A stretch of 34,224 nt of DNA from the NCBI RefSeq assembly GCF_016862515.1, contig NZ_BONC01000078.1:1-34224 (forward strand). The letters are read 5' to 3'. The translations under genes were made by a program, and so were the position numbers. Source of the DNA: Asanoa iriomotensis (GTDB lineage: Bacteria > Actinomycetota > Actinomycetes > Mycobacteriales > Micromonosporaceae). Below the pieces are notes generated by a model that saw nothing but the letters and a program-made list of their open reading frames with translations, was not told the DNA's origin and did no database searches. Shown one piece after another: positions 7,908-15,682 of this stretch (within the stretch, counting starts at the first letter, position 1; each line of letters opens with the position of its first letter).

Positions 7908-7955
7908 CTAAGAATTTCTCGGACTAAGAATAACTCAGGCTGAGAATAACCCCGA
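7908..7955. repeat. Three tandem 16-bp repeats upstream of the NrtR-like operon (candidate operator)
   Basis: Plus-strand units CTAAGAATTTCTCGGA, CTAAGAATAACTCAGG and CTGAGAATAACCCCGA occur head to tail with a 16-bp period, 20 bases upstream of the Nudix/winged-helix gene. They are AT-rich in a very GC-rich region. The CTCAG-G-CTGAG junction between units 2 and 3 is also palindromic. The likely role is a multi-site operator and promoter for the operon. Confidence 0.65.
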
Positions 7956-7992
7956 GCCGCGAGGGGGGACAAGAGTGCTGCCGATGTGTCAG

Positions 7993-8856
7993 TTAGCTCA
8001 TGGTGCCGATGAGGTGGGGAGCGCCACTCTTCGGGTCGTGCAGCGCGAAGGTCTCGCCCGGCGTCGCCGAGAACGCGACGGTGCCGGGCAGCAGGATCGG
8101 CCGCTTGAAGGCGACCTCGACGGTGTACGCGTCGGGCAGGCGCCCGTCGAGCGCGGCCAGGCAGCGGGCCTTGCTCCACATGCCGTGCGCGATCGGCCGC
8201 GGGAACCCGAACAGCCGCGCGCCCAGCCGCGAGGTGTGGATCGGGTTGCGGTCACCGGACACCCGGGCGTAGTCGACGCCGACCCGGGCCGGCACCTTCC
8301 AGGTCGCCGCGGCCGGTGGCGGCACATCGCGGGCGGCGGCACCACCGCCGGCGCCCGACGACCGACCGCGGCGCAGGTAGGTGGAGACGTCCCGCCACAC
8401 CTCGACGCCGTCGACGCTGGCCACGGCGACGACGTCGAACTGCTTGCCGCGCTCGTGCGGGCGCAGGTCGACCGCCCGCACCGACAGGTCGAGCCGTTCG
8501 GAGGCGTCCAGCGGCCGGGTCGCGGTGATCCGGTTGGCGATGTGCACCAGACCCACCACCGGGTACGGGAAGTCCGCGCCCGTCATCAGCCGCATCGCCA
8601 GCGGGGTGGCCAGCACGTGCGGGAACGTCACGGGCAGCCGGTCGGTCAGCCGGAAACCGCACACCCGGTCGTAGTCGGCCAGCCAGCTCCGGCTGACCTC
8701 GACACCCCGCAGCACCAACTCGACATCGGGCAGCACCTCGATCGGCGGCCGCCGCTCGGTGCCCGGCACCAGACCGATCCGCGGCAGCGCCCGGATCGCC
8801 GCCCGCCGGTAGAGGGGTCCCAGCTCCGGCGGGCCGTCGAGCTCGATGATGGACAT
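7993..8856 (-). CDS. htdX: MaoC-family (R)-hydratase/dehydratase, HtdX-like
   Basis: A 287-residue double-hotdog enzyme predicted to hydrate enoyl-CoA or dehydrate 3-hydroxyacyl thioesters. The hydratase-2 motif lies in the second hotdog, SGDRNPIHTS, with Asp202 and His207 as the expected catalytic pair, followed by FGFPRPIAHGMW. The N-terminal half is a degenerate hotdog. M. tuberculosis HtdX (Rv0241c) is of similar length and sits next to FabG4 (Rv0242c), as here. The ATG at 8856 overlaps the reductase stop by one base (TGATG), so the pair is co-translated. Regulation is probably through the divergent promoter upstream of the reductase. The physiological acyl chain length cannot be told from the sequence. 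Confidence 0.88.
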   Translation of the reverse strand: MSIIELDGPPELGPLYRRAAIRALPRIGLVPGTERRPPIEVLPDVELVLRGVEVSRSWLADYDRVCGFRLTDRLPVTFPHVLATPLAMRLMTGADFPYPVVGLVHIANRITATRPLDASERLDLSVRAVDLRPHERGKQFDVVAVASVDGVEVWRDVSTYLRRGRSSGAGGGAAARDVPPPAAATWKVPARVGVDYARVSGDRNPIHTSRLGARLFGFPRPIAHGMWSKARCLAALDGRLPDAYTVEVAFKRPILLPGTVAFSATPGETFALHDPKSGAPHLIGTMS

Positions 8857-10175
8857 CAGGCACCCAACCACATCTGGCCGCACACCCGCACCACGTTGCC
8901 GGTGATGCCCGCCGAGCCGGGCGCGGCGAGCCAGGCGATGGTCTCGGCCACGTCGATCGGCAGGCCGCCCTGGGACAGGCTGTTCATCCGGCGACCGACC
9001 TCGCGGGCCGCCAGCGGCATGCGGGCGGTCATCCGGGTCTCGATGAAGCCCGGCGCCACCGCGTTGATCGTGACACCCTGCGGCGCGAGGATCGGGGCCA
9101 TCGACTGCACGAGCCCGATCACGCCGGCCTTGGAGGTGGCGTAGTTGGTCTGGCCCCGGTTGCCGGCGATGCCGCTGGTCGACGAGACCGAGATGATCCG
9201 GCCACCCTCGGGCAGCAGCGGGATCAGCGCGTCGTTGATCCGTTCCTGGCTCGACAGGTTGACGTCGACGACCGCGTCCCACTGCTCGGCCGACATCTTC
9301 GCGATCGTCTTGTCGCGGGTGATGCCGGCGTTGTGCACCACGACGTCGACCCGGCCGTGCCGGGACAGCAGTTGGGCGGCCAGGGTGGACGGCGCGTCGG
9401 GCCGGGTCAGGTCGAGCTGCAGCGCCGTGCCGCCGATCTCGTTGGCGACGAGGGCCAGTGCCTCGCCGGCGGCCGGCACGTCGAGCGCGACCACGCTCGC
9501 GCCGTCGCGGGCCAGCACGCGGGCGATCGCCGCGCCGATGCCCTGCGCCGCGCCGGTGACCAGGGCGACCTTGCCCTCCAGGGGCCGGGCCCAGTTGGTC
9601 AGCGGCGACGAGCTGACCTGGCCGATCCAGATCACCTGACCCGAGACGTACGCCGAGCGTCCGGAGAGCAGGAAGCGCACGGTCGAGTCGGTGAACTCCT
9701 CGGCGCCGGGCGCGACGTAGACCAACTGCGCGGTCGAACCCCGGCCGAACTCCTTGCCGATGCTGCGGGTCAGCCCCTCCAGCGCGCGCTGTGCGGTGGC
9801 CTCCCGCGGCGACGCACAGGCGGCGGGCGGCGTGCCGAACACGATCACCCGGCCGCCGCCGGCCAGCGCCCGGGCGTTGGCGTGGAAGAACTCGTAGATC
9901 GGGTGGAGCGCCGCGGCATCGGTGACACCGGTCGCGTCGAACACCAGTGCCGACCACGGCGGGCCGCCGTCCATCGGGACCTCGGCGACGGTGAGCATCT
10001 TGCGCACCGGGCCTTCTATCCGCCCACCGGGCGCGGCGCCGACCAGGACCGGTCCGCGCACCAGCGGATCTCCGGGCCGGTAACGGCGCAGCATCGGTGG
10101 GTTCGGGAGCCCCAGCCGTTTGACCAGCACCCGGCCGGGACCAGAGTTCGCGAAGTTCGCGTAGCGGTCGCTCAT
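8856..10175 (-). CDS. fabG4: High-molecular-weight 3-oxoacyl reductase, FabG4-like
   Basis: A 439-residue two-domain short-chain dehydrogenase. Residues 1-200 form the extra N-terminal domain of HMW FabG proteins. Residues 201-439 are a classical SDR: TGAAQGIG cofactor motif at 207-214, NAG at 282-284, VSSTSG with the catalytic Ser near 332, and YATSK with Tyr345 and Lys349. It is expected to interconvert 3-oxoacyl and 3-hydroxyacyl thioesters; the mycobacterial FabG4 (Rv0242c) is NADH-dependent. It starts at ATG 10175 and is divergent from a FadA2-like thiolase, with an intergenic region of 42 bases carrying the shared TetR-type site. It is followed directly by the HtdX-like hydratase, the same order as in M. 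tuberculosis. Confidence 0.92.
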   Translation of the reverse strand: MSDRYANFANSGPGRVLVKRLGLPNPPMLRRYRPGDPLVRGPVLVGAAPGGRIEGPVRKMLTVAEVPMDGGPPWSALVFDATGVTDAAALHPIYEFFHANARALAGGGRVIVFGTPPAACASPREATAQRALEGLTRSIGKEFGRGSTAQLVYVAPGAEEFTDSTVRFLLSGRSAYVSGQVIWIGQVSSSPLTNWARPLEGKVALVTGAAQGIGAAIARVLARDGASVVALDVPAAGEALALVANEIGGTALQLDLTRPDAPSTLAAQLLSRHGRVDVVVHNAGITRDKTIAKMSAEQWDAVVDVNLSSQERINDALIPLLPEGGRIISVSSTSGIAGNRGQTNYATSKAGVIGLVQSMAPILAPQGVTINAVAPGFIETRMTARMPLAAREVGRRMNSLSQGGLPIDVAETIAWLAAPGSAGITGNVVRVCGQMWLGA

Positions 10176-10183
10176 ACCAGTAG

Positions 10184-10200
10184 CCTACTTATGAGTAACC
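10184..10200. promoter_or_regulatory. Predicted TetR operator, site 2
   Basis: CCTACTTATGAGTAACC in the 42-bp gap between the divergent reductase and thiolase genes. It matches site 1 (3284-3300) at 14 of 17 positions, differing only in the three central bases, and flanking bases also agree (TA on the left, a T two bases to the right). The half-sites TACT and AGTA are inverted around four bases. Probably bound by the TetR protein encoded at 3317-3970. Confidence 0.68.
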
Positions 10201-10217
10201 CTTCAGGGAGGCGACTG

Positions 10218-11507
10218 ATGGAGACAAGACGAGTCGCGATCGTCGGTGGCAACCGGATCCCGTTCGCCCGCTCCAACAGCCGTTATGCGGCGGCGAGCAA
10301 TCTGGACATGCTGACCGCCGCGCTCGACGGGCTGGTCGCCCGGTTCGGGCTCGCCGGCGCCCGGCTCGGCGAACTGGTCGCCGGCGCCGTGCTGAAGCAC
10401 TCGCGCGACTACAACCTGACCCGCGAGGTCGTGCTCGGCTCCCGGCTCGACCCGACCACCCCGGCGTACGACATCCAGCAGGCGTGTGGCACCGGGCTGG
10501 AAGCCGCGATCCTGGTGGCCAACAAGATCGCGCTGGGCCAGATCGACGTGGGCATCGCGGGCGGCGTCGACACCACGTCGGACGCGCCCCTCGCGCTCAA
10601 CGAGGACCTGCGCCGCACGCTGCTGCAGATGAACGCGGCCCGCACGGTCGGCGAGCGGCTGCGCGCGGCGGCCAAGCTGCGCCCGCACCATGCCTTCCTG
10701 CCCGAGACCCCGCGCAACGCGGAACCGCGCACCGGCCTGTCGATGGGCGACCACGCCGCGATCACCGCGCTGCGTTGGCACATCGACCGGGCGGCGCAGG
10801 ACGAGTTGGCGCTCGCCTCGCACCAGCGCCTGGCGGCCGCGTACGAGCGCGGGTTCTTCGACGATCTGCTCACTCCTTATCTGGGCCTGACCCGCGACCA
10901 GAACATGCGTGCCGACACCTCGATCGAGAAGCTCGGCAAGCTGCGGCCGGTGTTCGGCACCCGCGGGCCCGACGCCGACCGGGCCACGATGACCGCCGGC
11001 AACTCCTCGCCGCTGACCGACGGCGCGTCCACCGTGCTGCTCGCCTCCGACGAGTGGGCGGAGCAGCGGCGTCTGCCGGTGCTCGCGCACTTCGTCGACG
11101 CGGAGACCGCCGCGGTCGACTTCGTGCACGGCGACGAGGGCCTGCTGATGGCGCCGGCGTACGCGGTGCCGCGGCTGCTCGCCAAGCACGGGCTGAGCCT
11201 GCAGGACTTCGACTTCTACGAGTTGCACGAGGCGTTCGCGTCGCAGGTGCTGGCCACGCTGGCCGCGTGGGAGTCGCCGGAGTTCTGCAAGGAGCGCCTG
11301 GGCCTCGACTCGCCGCTGGGCCCGATCGACCGGGCCAAGCTCAACGTCAACGGCTCGTCGCTCGCGGCCGGTCACCCGTTCGCCGCGACCGGCGGGCGGA
11401 TCGTGGCGACGCTCGCGAAGCTGCTCGCGGAGAAGGGCGGCGGGCGCGGCCTGATCTCCATCTGCGCCGCCGGCGGCCAGGGCGTGGTGGCCATTCTGGA
11501 GCGCTGA
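10218..11507 (+). CDS. fadA2: Acetyl-CoA acyltransferase (thiolase), FadA2-like
   Basis: Degradative thiolase of 429 residues catalysing thiolytic cleavage of 3-oxoacyl-CoA. Catalytic residues are visible: nucleophile Cys90 in QQACGTG, the HEAF motif in the second half, His386 in NGSSLAAGHPFAATGGR, and the second Cys416 in SICAAGGQG. I chose ATG 10218, preceded by the strong Shine-Dalgarno AGGGAGG (10205-10211). An in-frame ATG at 10191 lies inside the predicted operator and lacks a ribosome site. The gene is divergent from the fabG4/htdX-like pair, matching M. tuberculosis Rv0241c-Rv0242c/Rv0243, so together they can supply hydratase, reductase and thiolase steps of beta-oxidation. Confidence 0.93.
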   Translation: METRRVAIVGGNRIPFARSNSRYAAASNLDMLTAALDGLVARFGLAGARLGELVAGAVLKHSRDYNLTREVVLGSRLDPTTPAYDIQQACGTGLEAAILVANKIALGQIDVGIAGGVDTTSDAPLALNEDLRRTLLQMNAARTVGERLRAAAKLRPHHAFLPETPRNAEPRTGLSMGDHAAITALRWHIDRAAQDELALASHQRLAAAYERGFFDDLLTPYLGLTRDQNMRADTSIEKLGKLRPVFGTRGPDADRATMTAGNSSPLTDGASTVLLASDEWAEQRRLPVLAHFVDAETAAVDFVHGDEGLLMAPAYAVPRLLAKHGLSLQDFDFYELHEAFASQVLATLAAWESPEFCKERLGLDSPLGPIDRAKLNVNGSSLAAGHPFAATGGRIVATLAKLLAEKGGGRGLISICAAGGQGVVAILER

Positions 11508-11524
11508 GGACACTCCCAAATAAG

Positions 11525-11565
11525 TGTTTGACAGTGTGCGTACGCGTCACGCACACTGTCAAACA
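11525..11565. promoter_or_regulatory. Long inverted repeat abutting the arsR-type start codon (operator/promoter)
   Basis: Perfect inverted repeat: GTTTGACAGTGTGCGT at 11526-11541 and its reverse complement at 11549-11564, spacer ACGCGTC; a flanking T/A pair extends it to 17 bp per arm. The right arm ends immediately before the ATG of the ArsR-family gene, leaving no room for a ribosome site. TTGACA (11528-11533) in the left arm and CACACT (11552-11557) make a plausible -35/-10 pair with an 18-bp spacer, putting the transcript start at or near the A of ATG. Binding here would block transcription directly. Confidence 0.75.
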
Positions 11566-12113
11566 TGTCTTTGGGAGATGACCCGACTGCTAAGCTCCGC
11601 GCATTGGCGCACCCACTGCGGTTGCGCATCCTCTCGCTGCTGACCGGCACCGACATGACCGCGGCCGAGGTCGCGCGAGAGCTGGATCTGACCCACGCCA
11701 ACGCGAGCTACCACCTGCGCCACCTCCTCGCGGCCGGCGAGATCGAGGTCGTCGGCGAGGAGAAGATCCGCGGCGGCGTCGCCAAGCGCTACCGGCACCG
11801 CGCCGATGCCGACTTCGACAAGCCGAAGCCGAAGGTCACCACCGAGACCGCGCCCACCGCCGACCACCTGCTGGTGTACGAGGCGGTCGCCACCGAGCTG
11901 CGCCGCCGCTCCCGAGCGCTGCTGCGGGGGCCGAACACCCACCTCACCGACGCCGAGCTCTGGGTCGACCCCGCCGTCTGGGCCGAGGTCGAGGAACAGA
12001 TCACGCAGGCGAGCCGGGCGCTGCACCGGGCCGCCGTCGCACCCCGTACCCCCGGCGCGATCCGGGTCAACGCCACGATCGCCCTGTTCAGAATGGACCC
12101 CGAAGCCAAATGA
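11565..12113 (+). CDS. ArsR/SmtB-type helix-turn-helix regulator
   Basis: A 182-residue winged-helix regulator. The DNA-binding domain is at the N-terminus: ALAHPLRLRILSLL, then MTAAEVARELDLTHANASYHLRHLL (residues about 30-55, recognition helix), then the wing with GGVAKRYRH. The remaining hundred residues are an alpha-helical domain of the kind seen in ArsR-like regulators paired with MFS exporters. No metal-binding cysteine motif is visible, so a drug or metabolite ligand is more likely than a metal. It is translated from an ATG lying directly at the edge of a 16-bp-arm inverted repeat, so its mRNA is probably leaderless and autoregulated. The stop overlaps the MFS start (ATGA). Confidence 0.9.
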   Translation: MSLGDDPTAKLRALAHPLRLRILSLLTGTDMTAAEVARELDLTHANASYHLRHLLAAGEIEVVGEEKIRGGVAKRYRHRADADFDKPKPKVTTETAPTADHLLVYEAVATELRRRSRALLRGPNTHLTDAELWVDPAVWAEVEEQITQASRALHRAAVAPRTPGAIRVNATIALFRMDPEAK

Positions 12114-13366
12114 GCACCGTTCTCACCCCTCCGCCGGCAGCCGACGAGCAGCCCCGCCCGAGCATGCTGGCGCCGTTGCGCCACAGACCCTTCCGGTTCC
12201 TGATCGCCGGCCGCACGACCACCATGCTGGGCAACGCGGTGGCGCCGATCGCGCTCTCGTTCGCCGTGCTCGACCTCACCGGCTCGCTGCGCGACCTGGG
12301 TCTCGTCGTCGGCGCCCGGTCGCTGGCCAACGTCGTCTTCATCCTGTTCGGCGGCGTCATCGCGGACCGCCTGCCGCGCCACCTGGTGATGGTCGGCGCG
12401 TCCGCATTGGCCGGCGCGACCCAGGCCGCGGTCGCGGTCAGCGTGCTCACCGGCACGGCGACGATCCCGTTGCTGATGGGGCTCTCGGTGGTCAACGGCA
12501 TCGCGGCCGCAGTCGCGTTCCCCGCGATCTCGGCGATCATGCCGCAGACGGTGCCGGCGGGTGTGCTCCAGCAGGCCAACGCGATCAACCGGTTCGCCTG
12601 GAACTCCGCGATGATCCTCGGCGCGTCCCTCGGCGGCCTGCTCGTGGCGACCGCCGGCCCGGGCTGGGGTCTGGCCATCGACGCGGGCACGTTCCTCCTC
12701 GCCGGCGTGCTGTTCGCGCTGGTGCGCGTGCCCAAGACGGGTGCGCCGGCGGCCGAGCGGCCCGGAATCTTCGCCGAGATGCGGCTCGGCTGGTCGGCCT
12801 TCATCAGCCGCACCTGGCTGTGGGCGGTCGTCGCCGGCTTCTGCGTGATCAACGCGGCGCTGTCCGGGTCGGTCACCGTCCTCGGCCCGGCGGTCGCCGA
12901 CGCGAGCTTCGGCCGGGCCACCTGGGGTCTGATCCTGGCCGTGGAGACCGCCGGCATGCTCGTCGGCGCGCTCGTCGCGATGCGGGTGCGGGTCGGCCGG
13001 CTGCTTTTCTACGGCGTGCTCTGGTGCCTCGGCGACGCCCTGCTGGTGCTCGCGCTCGGCCTCACGACGCAGGTGTTCGTCCTGCTGCTGGCCGGCTTCG
13101 CGGTCGGTTTCGCGCTCGAGCAGTTCACGGTCGCGTGGGACACCACGATGCAGGAGCACGTGCCGAGCGAGATGCTGGCCCGGGTCTACTCGTACGACAT
13201 GCTCGGCTCGATCCTGGCGGTGCCGATCGGCCAGGTCGCGGCCGGACCGCTCGCCGAGCACTTCGGGCTGCACCGCACGCTGGTCGGCGCCTCGATCCTG
13301 ATGGCGGTCGCCACACTCGCCATGCTCCTCAGCCGCGACGTCCGCCACCTGCGGCATGCCCTGTAG
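12110..13366 (+). CDS. MFS transporter (probable efflux)
   Basis: A 418-residue integral membrane protein with about twelve hydrophobic segments spread over residues 25-410, the usual MFS size. After a short proline-rich cytoplasmic N-terminus the first segment starts at RHRPFRFLIAGRTTTMLGNAV. The loop after the second segment, GGVIADRLPRHLVM, is the typical motif-A position (GxxxDRxxRR-like). The family resemblance is to the drug/enterobactin-exporter-like MFS_3 group. It is translationally coupled to the upstream ArsR-type gene, whose operator should control both, so it is probably an inducible exporter. The substrate is unknown. Confidence 0.88.
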   Translation: MSTVLTPPPAADEQPRPSMLAPLRHRPFRFLIAGRTTTMLGNAVAPIALSFAVLDLTGSLRDLGLVVGARSLANVVFILFGGVIADRLPRHLVMVGASALAGATQAAVAVSVLTGTATIPLLMGLSVVNGIAAAVAFPAISAIMPQTVPAGVLQQANAINRFAWNSAMILGASLGGLLVATAGPGWGLAIDAGTFLLAGVLFALVRVPKTGAPAAERPGIFAEMRLGWSAFISRTWLWAVVAGFCVINAALSGSVTVLGPAVADASFGRATWGLILAVETAGMLVGALVAMRVRVGRLLFYGVLWCLGDALLVLALGLTTQVFVLLLAGFAVGFALEQFTVAWDTTMQEHVPSEMLARVYSYDMLGSILAVPIGQVAAGPLAEHFGLHRTLVGASILMAVATLAMLLSRDVRHLRHAL

Positions 13367-13385
13367 GCGGTGCCAGAATGGCCGG

Positions 13386-14810
13386 GTGACACAGGTACCC
13401 AACGTTCTCGCCGCCCGATACGCCTCGCCCGAGCTGGTCGCGCTCTGGTCGCCGACCGAAAAGGTGAAGCTGGAGCGACGGTTGTGGATCGCGGTGCTGG
13501 AGGCACAGCGCGACCTCGGCATCGCCGTGCCCGACGGCGTGGTCGAGGCCTATCGGGCGGTGCTCGACGACGTCGACCTGCTGTCGATCGCCGAACGCGA
13601 GCGGATCACCCGGCACGACGTGAAAGCGCGGATCGAGGAGTTCGCCGACCTGGCCGGCCACGAGCAGATCCACAAGGGGATGACCTCCCGCGACCTCACC
13701 GAGAACGTCGAGCAGCTGCAGGTCCGCTCGTCGCTGGAGCTGGTCCGCGTCCGGGTGGTCGCGGCCCTGGCCCGGCTCGCCCGGCTGGCTGTCGAGCACG
13801 ACAACCTGGTGATGGCCGGCCGGTCGCACAACGTGGCGGCGCAGGCGACGACGCTGGGCAAGCGGTTCGCCTCGGCCGGCGAGGAGCTGCTGATCGCGTA
13901 CCAGCGGCTCGACGATCTGATCGCCCGCTACCCGTTGCGCGGCATCAAGGGACCGGTCGGCACCGCCGCCGACCAGCTCGACCTCTTCGACGGCGACGCC
14001 GCCAAGGTCGCCGAGCTGGAGACCCGGGTGGCCGCCCACCTCGGCTTCTCGTCGGTGCTGAGCAGCGTTGGCCAGGTCTACCCGCGCTCGCTGGACCTCG
14101 ACGTGGTCACCGCGCTGGCCCAGGTGGTCGCCGGGCCGAGCAGCCTGGCCACGACGATCCGGCTCATGGTCGGGCAGGAGCTGGTCACCGAGGGCTTCCG
14201 GCCGGGCCAGGTCGGCTCGAGCGCGATGCCGCACAAGATGAACACCCGGTCGAGCGAGCGGGTCAACGGGCTCGCGGTGGTGGTCCGCGGCTACGTCTCG
14301 ATGATCGGCGAGCTGGCCGGCGACCAGTGGAACGAGGGCGACGTCTCGGACTCGGTGGTCCGCCGGGTCGCGCTGCCCGACGCGTTCTTCGCCACGGACG
14401 GCCTCTTCCAGACGTTCCTGACCGTGCTCGACGAGTTCGGCGCCTACCCGGCGGTGGTGGCCCGGGAGCTCGACCGCTACCTGCCGTTCCTGGCCACGAC
14501 CAAGATCCTGGTCGCAGCGGTACGCCGGGGCGTCGGCCGCGAGACGGCGCACGAGGTGATCAAGGAGAACGCGGTCGCTGTGGCGCTCGCCATGCGGGAG
14601 AAAGGCAGCACCGAGAACGACCTCTTCGACCGGCTCGCCGCCGACGGCCGGCTCGGCCTGACCCGCGGCGAGATCGACGCGCTGGTCGCCGACCGGGCGG
14701 CGTTCGTCGGCGCGGCCGGTGCCCAGGTGGCCGCCGTGGCCGCGAAGATCGACGAGGTGGTGCGGCGGCACCCGGCCGCGGCGGGCTACACGCCCGGCGC
14801 GATCCTCTGA
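13386..14810 (+). CDS. purB: Adenylosuccinate lyase
   Basis: Cleaves SAICAR to AICAR plus fumarate, and adenylosuccinate to AMP plus fumarate, in de novo purine synthesis. The 474-residue protein has the fumarase/aspartase superfamily signature GSSAMPHKMN at 277-286 (flexible loop with catalytic Ser278/279), the upstream HKGMTSRDLTEN segment and RSHNVAAQATTLGKR. The start is GTG 13386; the open frame runs slightly further upstream but without a ribosome site. It follows the MFS gene by 19 bases and ends just before a strong hairpin terminator. It belongs with the other pur genes in this window, although it is separated from purS by the protease and transporter genes. Confidence 0.95.
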   Translation: MTQVPNVLAARYASPELVALWSPTEKVKLERRLWIAVLEAQRDLGIAVPDGVVEAYRAVLDDVDLLSIAERERITRHDVKARIEEFADLAGHEQIHKGMTSRDLTENVEQLQVRSSLELVRVRVVAALARLARLAVEHDNLVMAGRSHNVAAQATTLGKRFASAGEELLIAYQRLDDLIARYPLRGIKGPVGTAADQLDLFDGDAAKVAELETRVAAHLGFSSVLSSVGQVYPRSLDLDVVTALAQVVAGPSSLATTIRLMVGQELVTEGFRPGQVGSSAMPHKMNTRSSERVNGLAVVVRGYVSMIGELAGDQWNEGDVSDSVVRRVALPDAFFATDGLFQTFLTVLDEFGAYPAVVARELDRYLPFLATTKILVAAVRRGVGRETAHEVIKENAVAVALAMREKGSTENDLFDRLAADGRLGLTRGEIDALVADRAAFVGAAGAQVAAVAAKIDEVVRRHPAAAGYTPGAIL

Positions 14811-14818
14811 CCGCAGCG

Positions 14819-14850
14819 ACGTGGCGCCCCCGGGGGTGGGGGCGCCACGT
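14819..14850. terminator. Bidirectional hairpin terminator between purB and the protease gene
   Basis: Perfect 13-bp stem ACGTGGCGCCCCC (14819-14831) with its complement at 14838-14850 and a GGGGGT loop. It begins 8 bases after the purB stop and ends 22 bases before the convergent protease stop. There is no U-tract, as is common for actinobacterial hairpins. Confidence 0.8.
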
Positions 14851-14872
14851 CTTGTGGGAGAGCGTTGGCCTG

Positions 14873-15565
14873 TCAGACGCCGGCAGTGCTCTGGATCCAC
14901 GCCCTGTTGTAGGCGACGCTGCCGTAGTTCTGGATGTTGACGCCGTCCGCGGTGGACGCGACGCCGACCTGGGCGCCGTTGTAGAACTGCGGGCCGCCGG
15001 AGTCGCCGCGCCACGCGTTGCCGTTGATCCGGGTGCTGCGGATCGCCCGGCCGCCGTACGCGTCGGTCACGTTGGTGCTGGTCACCCGCACGCTGGCCGT
15101 CTTGAGCACTGTCGAGGCGTCGCAGCCGCTGTAGCAGGTCATGCCCCAGCCGTAGATCGTGTTGGTCGAGTTGACCGGCGGGTACGCGCTCGAAAGTGAC
15201 ACGTAGCTCGTGCTCACCGCGCTGCTCAGCCGCATCAGCGCCAGGTCGTAGCGGGTGTAGGTGGCGCTGACCGTGCGGGTGACGCCGCCGGAGCCCCGGT
15301 TGACGCTGCCGACCCGCACCGACATCGAGCCGCTGATGCAGTGCCGGGCCGTGAGCACCCAGGTCGACGCGATGATCGTGCCCGAGCAGGTGAACGAGCC
15401 GTTGCTGAACACGGCCGCGGCCCACGGGGCCGACGCGACGGTGCTGCCGCCGATGATCTGCTGCGGGTCACTGGGCGCGACGGGTGCGGCGCCGGCCGCG
15501 CTGGGCGCGAGCAGGGCTCCGGTCAGGCTGATGGCGAGCGCGGCCAGGGTGAGGCGGGTGCGCAT
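14873..15565 (-). CDS. Secreted trypsin-like serine protease (S1 family)
   Basis: A 230-residue exported protease. Signal peptide: MRTRLTLAALAISLTGALLA, with probable cleavage after AAGA. A short propeptide precedes the mature start IIGGSTVASAPWAA, typical for trypsin-like activation. The catalytic triad is visible as His in LTARHC, Asp in YDLALM and Ser in WRGDSGGP. Cysteine pairs (CSG/RHC and the CYSGC loop) suggest disulfides. The start is ATG 15565, with GGAG eight bases upstream; the open frame extends 23 codons further without a ribosome site. It is convergent with purB and divergent from the GDT1-type transporter, so it is a stand-alone unit. Confidence 0.92.
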   Translation of the reverse strand: MRTRLTLAALAISLTGALLAPSAAGAAPVAPSDPQQIIGGSTVASAPWAAAVFSNGSFTCSGTIIASTWVLTARHCISGSMSVRVGSVNRGSGGVTRTVSATYTRYDLALMRLSSAVSTSYVSLSSAYPPVNSTNTIYGWGMTCYSGCDASTVLKTASVRVTSTNVTDAYGGRAIRSTRINGNAWRGDSGGPQFYNGAQVGVASTADGVNIQNYGSVAYNRAWIQSTAGV

Positions 15566-15682
15566 CTGGGCTCCTATCCGAGGGGGGTGGATCGGACTGC
15601 CCGAGACGCTATTGTGATATCGACGTATTTGCAATCATCAAATCCAGGTCATACGACACGGTGATGGCTAGCGTTGGCCGGG

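Noticed and set aside
10191-10217. An ATG nine codons upstream as the thiolase start
   Set aside because: It lies within the predicted operator and has no ribosome site, whereas ATG 10218 has AGGGAGG at the right distance.
11526-11564. The long inverted repeat as a terminator for the thiolase gene
   Set aside because: It touches the ATG of the next gene and contains a TTGACA promoter element, so an operator/promoter is the better reading, though some termination effect cannot be excluded.
11789-13522. A 577-codon minus-strand open frame opposite the ArsR and MFS genes
   Set aside because: Low-complexity Arg/Asp/Gln/His translation typical of an antisense shadow; the plus-strand genes have clear families and coupled starts.
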